From assembly GCF_007741475.1 (NCBI RefSeq), contig NZ_CP036261.1, positions 434,001 through 498,000 on the forward strand: DNA of 64,000 nt. Reading direction: 5' to 3'. The notes below the pieces were generated by a model that saw nothing but the letters and a program-made list of their open reading frames with translations, was not told the DNA's origin and ran no database searches. The position numbers and the translations under genes are program-made. Numbering within the stretch: the stretch's first letter is position 1; each line of letters starts with the position of its first letter. The DNA comes from Rosistilla ulvae (GTDB lineage Bacteria; Planctomycetota; Planctomycetia; Pirellulales; Pirellulaceae). This document shows positions 25,741 through 34,137 of the stretch, in pieces.

Positions 25741-26460
25741 GTGATATCGACTGAATTGAGTCCAATGCAACGGCTGTTCTTGTGGTCGCTTGCGGTCAGT
25801 CCCGGGGGCGGGCTGTATCTGAAAGAGGCTAAAGTGAAGCCGACTCCCGCTGGCAACCGCAAGCTGTTGGAGAAGCAAGGCTTGACGAGAGAGAGCGGCC
25901 GGCCGACCTATGTCGAATTGACCGATGAAGGTTGGTTGTGGGTGCAAGAGCATCTGAACGAACCGATCGACACGCGGAGCCCACGGATTAAAGACGTCTT
26001 CGCCGGTCTGACGCAGCTGTTGGCCAGTTATTTTGCCAGCCAAGATCAAACGCTATCGATCGGTCAGATGATTCATCAAGCTCAGGATTATCAGCGTCGA
26101 GTGGCGGAGGAAACTGCAGAAATCGTGCGACAAGCGTCTGCTGCGGAGCCCAGCCTGCAAGACCCAAGCGGTCTCCCGGAGGCGATTCAACAAGCCTGCT
26201 TGCTGTTGACCGATGGGCAGTTCAAGCAACGCGTGCGACTGGCGGAGCTGCGACCGCTGCTGGACTCTTACGCACGCAACGATGTCGATGATGCGCTGTT
26301 GGCAATGCAGCGTCGGGGAGAGTTGTCGATGATGCGGCTGGAGAACCCACTGGAGATTGGTACGGCCGATCGCGATGCTGCATTAACAACGATCAGCGGA
26401 CAGGAAACTCACATTTTGTATTTGCAAGGAGCAAGCCCATGCCAGCCTCAACTGCAGTAG
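25741..26460 (+). CDS. Winged-helix DNA-binding-like protein, second gene of the nuclease/ATPase operon
   Basis: The 239-residue product starts at GTG 25741, preceded by GAGGTGG at 25731-25737; an upstream GTG at 25690 would overlap the preceding gene. Residues 5-75 (L-S-P-M-Q-R-L-F-L-W-S-L-A, K-L-L-E-K-Q-G-L-T, Y-V-E-L-T-D-E-G-W-L-W-V) look like a MarR/PadR-type winged helix. The recognition helix and a wing ending in the usual L-T-x-x-G are visible. The remainder is helical, with a possible second small helical domain (V-R-L-A-E-L-R-P-L-L-D-S-Y). It overlaps the ATPase start by 22 bp, so the two are translationally coupled. It could be the operon repressor or the DNA-recognition subunit of the complex; coupling to the ATPase favours a structural role. 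The call is by pattern. Confidence 0.7.
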   Translation: MISTELSPMQRLFLWSLAVSPGGGLYLKEAKVKPTPAGNRKLLEKQGLTRESGRPTYVELTDEGWLWVQEHLNEPIDTRSPRIKDVFAGLTQLLASYFASQDQTLSIGQMIHQAQDYQRRVAEETAEIVRQASAAEPSLQDPSGLPEAIQQACLLLTDGQFKQRVRLAELRPLLDSYARNDVDDALLAMQRRGELSMMRLENPLEIGTADRDAALTTISGQETHILYLQGASPCQPQLQ

Positions 26461-29400
26461 ATATCGCCGTCGACGCAATGCGGCGCGTGACTTTTGATTG
26501 CGCGGTCCGGCTGCAAGATGTGTGGGTCGATAACCCAACGGATGTCCGCAAGCTCCACGAGCCGCTGAGGATCGAATTTGCGAATCGGTTGGCGGAGATT
26601 CGTCAGAATCCGCGGGCAGGGATTATGGGCTGGCCGATCGTCGGTCCCGGTGGAGCGGGGAAGACGCATTTGTTGGGCGATTTCCGCCGGTCGGCGATCG
26701 CAGCGGACGCGGCGTTTGTTTTGGTCGACATGACCGACGTTCGCGACTTTTGGGAAACGTTGTTGCAGGGTGTGATCGATTCATTGCAACAGGATGTCGA
26801 TGAAGGGAGGACGCAGCAGGAACTGTTGATGCGTCGCTTCGTTAAGCTGTTGTGTCCCCAGAGGCCGGTGCATGAGGTGCTGGCGACACTGACACAAAAC
26901 CGTCCGCAAACTTTGAAGCGGAACATCGACAAGATCCTTGGTTACCTGCAGAGGTACAACGGGGGACGCCATCAAACCAATACGCTTAAGCATCAGGATG
27001 CGATTCGGGCGATCTGTTGCTTGAATTCTGAGGACATCGAAACCCAAAGCGTCGGTTACGCGTGGTTGCAGGGGCAGCAGTTGGAGTCCCAGGCTTCGCA
27101 GGGATTCGGATTCGTTCGCGATGTTGCACTGCCGCGTGAGATCGTTAAAGGAATCATTTGGTACATGAGCCTCAATGGGCCGACCGTGGTCGCGTTTGAC
27201 CAACTCGATCCGATTGTGCATCAAGTCGGGCAGCGTCAGTTTCGGGATGTCGCCGAACAGGAACAGGCTGCGTCGGACCAAATCGTCCAACAGATCGGTG
27301 CCGGGCTGGCATCGATGCGCGAACTCGACTGGACGCTGCCGATCGTGGCATGCATCGAATCGACATGGCACATTTTGCCCGAGATCTGCTTAGCCAGCCA
27401 ATTGGATCGGTTTCATGAACCAAGCGTGCTGCAGCCGACCTCCGATGGATCGATCGCTGAAATGATCGGCAAGCGGCTCTCCGATGGCTATCGGCAAATC
27501 GGTTTCAAGGCTCCGTATCCCACTTGGCCGTTTACTTCCGATGCGCTGGCGCAACTGGCCGACAATACGCCTCGACATGCCTTGAAGGTCTGCGACCAGT
27601 ACCGCCGTAAGTTCTTGACGCAGCAAGCTGTCGAGGAGGTTTCTTCGATCGAGGCAAAGCCCAAAGGAACCGGCCCGGACGGGTCGGAGTCGAGTCGTCT
27701 CGATGGTCGATTCCAAGAGTTGCGGGAAGCGGTGGATGCGGAGACGATCCTGGATGAGAAGGCAGAGGATGAGCGGTTGGCGCCGCTGTATGACGCGGCG
27801 ATGCGTTGCCTGATGATCGAGCATCAGGATCGAGTCCCCAATGATGTCGATGTCATTGTCGAGCGTGAATTTGCTGGTGGGGCAAATGCCAAGCCGTTGC
27901 ATGCGCGGGTGCGATTTGTCTTCCACAACGAGCGAGGTCGGGAGCTGCACTTCTGCGTGCGCGGGTTGGAATGGAAAAATGCCCGTGCTTTCCAAAGTCG
28001 CTTGCGTTCGGCGATGACGCAATCCGGAATCGATCGTGATCTTTCCTATCGGCATCTCACCATCGTTCGCCACAAGCCATTGCCGGGAGGTGCGCTGACC
28101 CAACAGTTAGTCGACACGCTGCTGAAGCAGGGAGGGAAACTGTTCCCGTTAAACATCGACCAACTGAAGACGCTTGCAGCATTGAACACTCTGTTGCACG
28201 AGGACGATCCCGATTTGAATCGCTGGCTGCAATCGCGGACACCAATTAGCGCGATGTCCGATCTCGCAGAGGCTCTCGTGCCACAGCACGTCTTCGATTC
28301 CTTGTCGCCAAAGACGCCGCAAGATCCCGAAGCCGAGGCGTTCCAGAGTCAGTTCGATTCGACAACTCCCGCTGATGTCGGGGCAGCAGAGAAGGAAGAT
28401 TCTGTTGGAGCAGCAAGCCCGTCGGAACGCAACAACATGAATGAGGCGACACCCGATCTGTCGCCGAGGAATGGTTCCGAATCGAAGGTAAGTACGTCGC
28501 CCGAGTTTCGGTCGAACCGTTTGCCACTGGGAATGCGCGTTCAGGCTTTTGGCGAGTCAACGCTCGTCGAATTGCCCGTACCAACGCTGGCCAAACATTC
28601 GCTGGTGCTTGGTGGCGCGGGGTCGGGGAAGACTGTGACGGTTCGACGAATCGTTGAACAGGCGGCCTTGGCAGGGATCCCTTCGCTGATCGTCGATTGT
28701 GCACAAGACATGTGCACGTTCGACGAGCGGCGCGATCAGCCTTCGGAGTATTGGGGGGCTGATGATGCCGACGCGGCGGCGCAATTCGCACAGCGAGTGG
28801 AGCAGGTCGTTTGGACACCGGGGCGCGAAGATGGCAACCCGCTGTGTTTGGAGCCGATCCCCGACTTCAAGGCGCTTCGCAACGATCCGGCTGAGCTGGA
28901 TCAAGCGGTGAAAATGGTCGAAGGTTCGCTGCGCGAGATCGTTGGGGCAACGCAGTCGTCTCAGCGCGCTCGTTCCAAGGCGGGGATCTTGTCCCGTTCC
29001 CTTTCGTTTTTTGCAGCGCAGGCCACGACCTGTTCGCTGCCAGCATACGCCCAAATGCTCGATGAATTGCCCTCTGGAGCGATGGTGGGGGTGCAGAATG
29101 AGCAGAAGTTGGCGCGGGAGATCGCAGACAGTTTAAAGGTTGCTATCGTCCAGAATCCTCTGTTGGGCAGTCGCGGGGTGAAACTCGATCCGGCGGTGCT
29201 GTTTGGCGACGAACGAGCCAGCGAGAGGTTGCGGCTGTCGATCATCAGCTTGATCGGATTGCCGGGGAAGTCGGCTCAATGCGACTTCATCAATCAATTG
29301 GCGATGACGTTGTTCTCGTGGATCAAGAAGAATCCGACGCCGCCGGGCGGCCGCGCTCTGCGTGGGCTGGTGGTGATCGACGAGGCACGCGACTTTGTTC

Positions 29401-29783
29401 CCAGCCAGGGAAGTTCATCGTGTCTGGCAAGTATGCGGCAGTTAGCGGCGCAGGCTCGGAAGTACAAGCTGGGAATTATCTTTGCTACCCAGCATCCCAA
29501 AGACATCGACACCAAAATCGTTGGGAACTGTGCAACGCATTTTTATGGACGGGCCAACTCTCCCGCGTCGTTGCAAACCTTGACGGAGCTGATGTCGGGA
29601 AAAGGTTCGCAGGCCAATGACTTTCCAAGACTAAAGACCGGGGAGTTTTATGTTTCGTTCCCCGATGGCGAATTTGCGGTGCCGGCAAAGATCCAGATCC
29701 CCGATTCGCTGACTGCGGGACGTTTGTTGGACGAAGCCCAGATCCTGGAGAAGGCAAAAGCGTCGCGAAATGTTGTGCAGTGA
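26439..29783 (+). CDS. Double P-loop ATPase: N-terminal AAA/STAND-like module plus C-terminal HerA-like translocase module
   Basis: This 1114-residue protein starts at ATG 26439, with AAGGAG just upstream. The first Walker A is G-P-G-G-A-G-K-T-H at residues 69-77, followed by F-V-L-V-D-M-T-D-V-R-D-F-W. Its Walker B is V-V-A-F-D-Q-L-D near 249-256. A middle region of about 300 residues (R-C-L-M-I-E-H-Q-D-R-V-P-N-D-V-D) is unassigned, and a Ser/Glu-rich linker follows. The second Walker A is G-G-A-G-S-G-K-T-V near 725-733, Walker B V-V-I-D-E-A-R-D near 977-984, then I-I-F-A-T-Q-H-P and F-Y-G-R-A-N, typical of HerA/FtsK-like hexameric DNA translocases. No membrane helix is visible. It is the last gene of the operon. 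Two distinct NTPase modules in one chain beside a nuclease suggest DNA sensing coupled to translocation and cleavage. Confidence 0.85.
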   Translation: MPASTAVDIAVDAMRRVTFDCAVRLQDVWVDNPTDVRKLHEPLRIEFANRLAEIRQNPRAGIMGWPIVGPGGAGKTHLLGDFRRSAIAADAAFVLVDMTDVRDFWETLLQGVIDSLQQDVDEGRTQQELLMRRFVKLLCPQRPVHEVLATLTQNRPQTLKRNIDKILGYLQRYNGGRHQTNTLKHQDAIRAICCLNSEDIETQSVGYAWLQGQQLESQASQGFGFVRDVALPREIVKGIIWYMSLNGPTVVAFDQLDPIVHQVGQRQFRDVAEQEQAASDQIVQQIGAGLASMRELDWTLPIVACIESTWHILPEICLASQLDRFHEPSVLQPTSDGSIAEMIGKRLSDGYRQIGFKAPYPTWPFTSDALAQLADNTPRHALKVCDQYRRKFLTQQAVEEVSSIEAKPKGTGPDGSESSRLDGRFQELREAVDAETILDEKAEDERLAPLYDAAMRCLMIEHQDRVPNDVDVIVEREFAGGANAKPLHARVRFVFHNERGRELHFCVRGLEWKNARAFQSRLRSAMTQSGIDRDLSYRHLTIVRHKPLPGGALTQQLVDTLLKQGGKLFPLNIDQLKTLAALNTLLHEDDPDLNRWLQSRTPISAMSDLAEALVPQHVFDSLSPKTPQDPEAEAFQSQFDSTTPADVGAAEKEDSVGAASPSERNNMNEATPDLSPRNGSESKVSTSPEFRSNRLPLGMRVQAFGESTLVELPVPTLAKHSLVLGGAGSGKTVTVRRIVEQAALAGIPSLIVDCAQDMCTFDERRDQPSEYWGADDADAAAQFAQRVEQVVWTPGREDGNPLCLEPIPDFKALRNDPAELDQAVKMVEGSLREIVGATQSSQRARSKAGILSRSLSFFAAQATTCSLPAYAQMLDELPSGAMVGVQNEQKLAREIADSLKVAIVQNPLLGSRGVKLDPAVLFGDERASERLRLSIISLIGLPGKSAQCDFINQLAMTLFSWIKKNPTPPGGRALRGLVVIDEARDFVPSQGSSSCLASMRQLAAQARKYKLGIIFATQHPKDIDTKIVGNCATHFYGRANSPASLQTLTELMSGKGSQANDFPRLKTGEFYVSFPDGEFAVPAKIQIPDSLTAGRLLDEAQILEKAKASRNVVQ

Positions 29784-29839
29784 CTGCCGTGACGCAACAT
29801 CGATGTTGCTTGTAGCGTCACGCCGCCGGAGCCGGTATT

Positions 29840-31096
29840 TCACTGCGTGGCAGCCGGAATATGCACGGTTGCAACGCAGCCAGTGGGGCTGCTGTCGATG
29901 GCGATCTGGCCGCCGGCTAGTTCGATCACGCGTTGGGCTTTGCAGAGGCCAAGCCCAAGTCCGCGGCCCGCTTCACGCCCGCTGAAGAATGGGTCGAAGG
30001 CGTGCCGTCGTTCGCGCTCGTTCAGGCCAGGCCCGCTGTCGGTGACCCTCAGACGCAGAATTTTGTCAGCGCGAACCAGTTCGATGGCGATCTGGCCGGG
30101 AGGGTGGATCGCTTCGCAGGCGTTGCGCAACAGAGAGCGGATCGCGTCGGCAATCTGTCCGCGATCGATGGTGGCTCGGCAATCGGGGGCGATCTGCGAG
30201 GAGATCGCGATGCCGTCGATCGCGCTGCTGGCGGTGAATTCATCCACGATCTGGCGGACCAATTCCGAAACGTCTTCGGGGTCGCTGTCATCGGCAATCT
30301 TCGGCTGCGGCGGATTCGCGAAGAACATCGCGTCGGCGATCATCTCGTACGCACGCATCGCCTGGTTGACGATCGCGGCGAGCATCCGTTTGCGATCGGG
30401 AGAGCTTTCGTCGCGGGCGAGGCTCTGCGCGCGAGTCGAGATGTTGGCCAGCGGATTGTTGATCTCGTGGCTGAGGCCGTAAGCAAACTCTTTTAACGCC
30501 GCGAGCTTTTCCGTATTCAGCGCGTTGTCGAAGTGAGCATTTGTCGCCGCGGCGCGATCGATGGTTTGCAAAAGCCGCGCGAGGTCGAGCTTGTTGCCGC
30601 CGAAATCGGGACATGTTTGCGGGAGGTTGGTGGCGTCGACCAATCGAGGCCAAGTCTGTTGCCAAGCCGATGGAGCGGCGGGGCCGGTGACCTGCAGCCA
30701 TCGCTCGGGGGAATCCCACGCGGTGGCATCGCGGTGCAGTTCGCACCACTGGGGATGGAAGCTCTGTAAGTCGCTGGGCGGATCGCTTCTTCGGTCGCTG
30801 TCGCGGAATGCAGCAGCGAGCGCAGCGGGAGCCTGGTTGGCTAGGTTGCTGAGCGTAAGGAGAGCCGCGTTATTGGAAGCTGCAGATTCCAACAGCATCC
30901 AGATCCGCAGTGCGGGATCGGATTCCAACAGCGCTCGAAGCGCGTCGGAGGTGGGTTGCAGGAACTGTTGAGCCAGTTGATTTGCGGTGGCGGTCGACAG
31001 CGGCAGCCACCAGCGTGAGCTATTCCACGAGATCGACGGCAGCAGCCCGGTTTGGTTCATGGGGATTCCGCGTCGGTCCGGCATCCAGTCGGGCAT
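29840..31096 (-). CDS. Soluble sensor histidine kinase
   Basis: This 418-residue protein (406 if started at the in-frame ATG 31060) has no transmembrane segment. The N-terminal 190 residues are helical and match no family I know. The HisKA-like helix carries G-L-S-H-E-I-N-N-P-L-A-N-I with the phospho-acceptor His. The HATPase domain shows L-L-R-N-A-C-E-A-I (N box), D-S-G-P-G-L (G1), F-D-P-F-F-S-G (F box) and G-L-G-L-G-L-C (G2). All catalytic boxes are intact. It lies downstream of the HTH-receiver regulator gene on the same strand, 53 bp away, so the two form a cytoplasmic two-component pair. The signal is unknown. It converges with the ATPase gene at 26439-29783. Confidence 0.92.
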   Translation of the reverse strand: MPDWMPDRRGIPMNQTGLLPSISWNSSRWWLPLSTATANQLAQQFLQPTSDALRALLESDPALRIWMLLESAASNNAALLTLSNLANQAPAALAAAFRDSDRRSDPPSDLQSFHPQWCELHRDATAWDSPERWLQVTGPAAPSAWQQTWPRLVDATNLPQTCPDFGGNKLDLARLLQTIDRAAATNAHFDNALNTEKLAALKEFAYGLSHEINNPLANISTRAQSLARDESSPDRKRMLAAIVNQAMRAYEMIADAMFFANPPQPKIADDSDPEDVSELVRQIVDEFTASSAIDGIAISSQIAPDCRATIDRGQIADAIRSLLRNACEAIHPPGQIAIELVRADKILRLRVTDSGPGLNERERRHAFDPFFSGREAGRGLGLGLCKAQRVIELAGGQIAIDSSPTGCVATVHIPAATQ

Positions 31097-31149
31097 CGGT
31101 TGCGAGACTGGTGGATCGCCGATTTCGCTGGCTTACAGTTCGGTAACGT

Positions 31150-31737
31150 CTAGTGTTCCGCTTTGCGTTCGATCTCCAGCAGATCACAGCCGCGAGCGAT
31201 CAGATCTTCGATCGCAAATGGCTTCTGCATGAAGTCGTTGGCGCCTGCATCGCGGAGCGATTGAACTTTATCTTGTTCGATCATGCCCGAGATGCAGATG
31301 ATTTGAACGCTGTCCATGGCAGGGTCGCTGCGGACGCGTTGGCAAACCTCTTTGCCGTTGATATCGGGAAGCATGACATCGAGGATCACCAGGTCGGGGC
31401 GAAACTCTTTGACTTGCATCCCCGCATCAAAGCCGTTGTTGGCGGTGCGGAGATCGAAGCGGCCATCGCGCTCCAGGCCTTCGACGATCAGTTCGACCAA
31501 ATCGACATCGTCGTCGACGACTAGGATCTTCTTCTTGCCGCTTTCGAGAGCGTCGGTCGGAATCCCGTTGTCCTTCATGAAGGAATACAGGAGGTCGCGT
31601 GGAATCCGCCGGAATCGGCTGCCAGGGACTCGGAAGCCCTTGAGCGTTCCGTTGTCAAAACAGCGAATGATCGTTTGTTGGCTGACCTTGCAAATCTTGG
31701 CAGCCTCGCCGGTGGTAAAGACCGTTTTTGTGGTCAT
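31150..31737 (-). CDS. Response regulator with N-terminal excisionase/MerR-type HTH fused to a receiver domain
   Basis: The 195-residue protein has an unusual order: residues 1-60 are an excisionase-family helix-turn-helix (F-T-T-G-E-A-A-K-I-C-K-V-S-Q-Q-T-I-I-R-C-F-D, then G-F-R-V-P-G-S-R-F-R-R-I-P), and residues 72-190 are a CheY-like receiver. The receiver has V-V-D-D-D acidic residues, the phospho-acceptor Asp in L-V-I-L-D-V-M-L-P-D and the conserved Lys in Q-K-P-F. ATG 31737 is chosen because GGGAGG lies 9 nt upstream; at ATG 31746 it would abut the start codon. The neighbouring kinase gene is the likely partner. A promoter about 235 bp upstream would give a long leader. Confidence 0.92.
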   Translation of the reverse strand: MTTKTVFTTGEAAKICKVSQQTIIRCFDNGTLKGFRVPGSRFRRIPRDLLYSFMKDNGIPTDALESGKKKILVVDDDVDLVELIVEGLERDGRFDLRTANNGFDAGMQVKEFRPDLVILDVMLPDINGKEVCQRVRSDPAMDSVQIICISGMIEQDKVQSLRDAGANDFMQKPFAIEDLIARGCDLLEIERKAEH

Positions 31738-31746
31738 AGCATTCAT

Positions 31747-32059
31747 CCTCCCTGCATGAGCCTGAGTTCGCCAGGCAATCCGTCGCTCCCGTCCGAAAGA
31801 ACGACCGGGTGATTGAGACAGTCTGGTAGCTGAAGGAACGTCTTAAGCTTCAGATCTGGCTCGTCGACAAAAACCCGTTGCGTTGCCTATACGTGATAGG
31901 GGCAGCCTACAGGTCGCATTCGGCAAGGGCATCCGGCCCTTCCCTGATTGCCAGGTTTGCCAACTCTGGGAATTATACCTAAGACGCGTGACCGGTCAAG
32001 ATGAATTCGTTTGGGGTAAGCTGCGGCTTTTCAATAGCTTGCGACGATTGGCGGCCTTC
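31747..32059. other. Interval between mnmG and the response regulator, both on the minus strand
   Basis: It holds the promoter at 31972-31999 and the long 5' leader of the regulator-kinase operon. No small gene or riboswitch-like conserved structure is recognised. The mnmG stop is at 32060. Confidence 0.55.
31972..31999 (-). promoter_or_regulatory. Sigma-70-type promoter for the response regulator/histidine kinase operon
   Basis: On the minus strand TTGACC (31994-31999) is followed after 16 bp by a perfect TATAAT (31972-31977). Spacing and both boxes are near consensus, rare in such GC-rich DNA. Transcription would start near 31965 and give a leader of about 225 nt before the regulator ATG at 31737. 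Confidence 0.65.
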
Positions 32060-33949
32060 TCAATTCGGGCTTGCCGATTGGGGGGGCGGAGTCTGAGGCC
32101 GACGCTCCGGCTTGCTGGTTTTTGCCATGTTTTGCGACTCCAGGTTAGCCAGAAGGAGGGCGATGTCGGCGGGCGTGATTCCGCTGATCCGACGCGCTTG
32201 GGCGATCGTGATCGGCCGCACCTTCTCGAATTTTTGAAAAGCTTCGGTTCGCAGCGAGCGAATGTTTTTGAAGTCGAAATCGGCGGGGATCTTCTTTTCC
32301 GACAACCGGTTCATCCGCGCGATCTCGGTCTGTTGCCGATTGACGTATCCGGCATACCGCGTGTCGAATTCGACCTGTTGAGCCGCTTCGGCTGAGAGTT
32401 CTCGCAGTTGCGGGACTGCTTCTTCGATCTGTTGCCACGTCGTTTCGGGGCGGCAGAGGTACTTGGCGGCTGGTTGTCCCTCGATGCGGCCCGCCTTGAG
32501 CCACTGGGTTCCCTGGTCGATCTCGGCCAGTTTGGTTTCGAATCGCTGCCAGCGGGCGGGATCGATCAAGCCGACGTCGTTGGCGATCTTGGTTAAGCGG
32601 CGGTCGGCATTGTCCTGTCGCAGGGTGAGTCGATATTCGGCGCGGCTGGTGAACATTCGATACGGTTCGTCGGTCCCGCTGGTGACGAGGTCGTCGATCA
32701 GCACACCCATGTAGGCGTCTTCGCGGCCGAGAATCAGCGGTTCGCGGCCGGCAACGGTCAGAGCTGCGTTGGCGCCGGCCAACAGTCCTTGCCCGGCGGC
32801 TTCTTCGTATCCGGTGGTGCCGTTGATCTGGCCGGCCAGGAACAGTCCATCGACTAGCTTGCTCTCCAGGTGGGGGCGAAGCTGCTGTGGCGGACAATAA
32901 TCGTATTCGACGGCGTATCCATAACGCATGATCTGGGCGTTTTGCAGGCCGGGGATCAAGCGGAACATCTGGTCTTGGACATCGCGGGGCAGGCTGGTCG
33001 AGACGCCGTTGACGTAGACCTCTTGGGTGTTGAAGCCCTCGGGTTCGAGGAACAGTTGATGCGAGTCGCGTTCGGCAAATCGGACGATCTTGTCCTCGAT
33101 CGACGGGCAATAACGTGGCCCGGTACTGTCGATCTGGCCGCTGTACATCGGCGCCCGCTGGAGGTTGGCGCGGATCAGGTCATGGACCTGGGCATTCGTG
33201 TGGGTGATCCAGCAGGGGAGCTGCGGGGTGGTGATCGCATCGGTCATGAAGGAGAACGGTTGCGGATCGTCGTCTCCCGGCTGGCGTTCGGTTTGCGAAT
33301 AATCGATCGTGCGGCCGTTCAGCCGCGGAGGGGTGCCGGTTTTGAAGCGTTCCAGTTGGAAGCCGAGTCGATGCAGGGCGCCGCTGATCCCGGCCGTTGT
33401 CCCTTCGCCGGCGCGGCCCCCTTGGGTTTTGGCTTCGCCGGTGTGCATGATTGCTTGCAAAAAAGTCCCCGTCGTCAGCACGACGCAGCGGGCGCGGTAG
33501 AGCGCGTCCCCTTTGACTTTGACTCCCGTGATCTGTGTGCGTCCGTCGATCGTTTCGGTGACCAAGTCGTCGACGACTTCCTGCCGCAGCCAGAGGTTGG
33601 GCTGTTCTTCGATCAAGCGTTTGATCTCGATCTGGTACGCCTTTTTGTCGGCTTGGGCACGCGGGCTGTGCATCGCCGGCCCCTTGCGTCGATTGAGCAT
33701 CCGGAACTGGATGCCGGTCCGATCGGTCGCGATCCCCATCAGGCCGCCGAGGGCATCGACTTCGCGGACGATATGCCCTTTGGCGACGCCGCCGATCGCC
33801 GGATTGCAGCTCATCTGGCCGACGGTATCGAGGTTGGTCGTCAGCAGGGCCGTCTTGGCTCCCAGCCGGGCCGCCGCCGCGGCAGCTTCGGTTCCGGCGT
33901 GCCCGGCACCGATTACTAGGACATCAAAATCGTATTCCGCCGCAAACAT
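32060..33949 (-). CDS. mnmG: tRNA uridine-5-carboxymethylaminomethyl(34) synthesis enzyme MnmG (GidA)
   Basis: MnmG, with MnmE, installs carboxymethylaminomethyl at U34 of tRNAs reading NNA/NNG codons, using FAD, NADH and methylene-tetrahydrofolate. The 629-residue product has the full length. It begins with the FAD dinucleotide motif [19 protein letters not shown], followed by [17 protein letters not shown], both family signatures. [12 protein letters not shown] and F-K-T-G-T-P-P-R-L follow. [14 protein letters not shown] near residue 370 and the C-terminal helical MnmE-binding region ([10 protein letters not shown]) are also normal. No mnmE lies beside it in this window. It is a single gene, divergent from 34138. 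Confidence 0.97.
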   Translation of the reverse strand: MFAAEYDFDVLVIGAGHAGTEAAAAAARLGAKTALLTTNLDTVGQMSCNPAIGGVAKGHIVREVDALGGLMGIATDRTGIQFRMLNRRKGPAMHSPRAQADKKAYQIEIKRLIEEQPNLWLRQEVVDDLVTETIDGRTQITGVKVKGDALYRARCVVLTTGTFLQAIMHTGEAKTQGGRAGEGTTAGISGALHRLGFQLERFKTGTPPRLNGRTIDYSQTERQPGDDDPQPFSFMTDAITTPQLPCWITHTNAQVHDLIRANLQRAPMYSGQIDSTGPRYCPSIEDKIVRFAERDSHQLFLEPEGFNTQEVYVNGVSTSLPRDVQDQMFRLIPGLQNAQIMRYGYAVEYDYCPPQQLRPHLESKLVDGLFLAGQINGTTGYEEAAGQGLLAGANAALTVAGREPLILGREDAYMGVLIDDLVTSGTDEPYRMFTSRAEYRLTLRQDNADRRLTKIANDVGLIDPARWQRFETKLAEIDQGTQWLKAGRIEGQPAAKYLCRPETTWQQIEEAVPQLRELSAEAAQQVEFDTRYAGYVNRQQTEIARMNRLSEKKIPADFDFKNIRSLRTEAFQKFEKVRPITIAQARRISGITPADIALLLANLESQNMAKTSKPERRPQTPPPQSASPN

Positions 33950-34137
33950 ATTGTTTACCTAGATGAGCCGTGTGTTTGATTCAAGTTGATCCGCTGAAAA
34001 TGCCGAACCGAACAAGGGGTGTGCGTGACCGGCACGACCCGCAATTTGAGTGCGACAGGAAGAATCAGCATTCGCGACGACGGTTTGCTCGTGCAAATCG
34101 CAGCTCGCGACCGATCTGACCGGAGCGATAGGGATCC

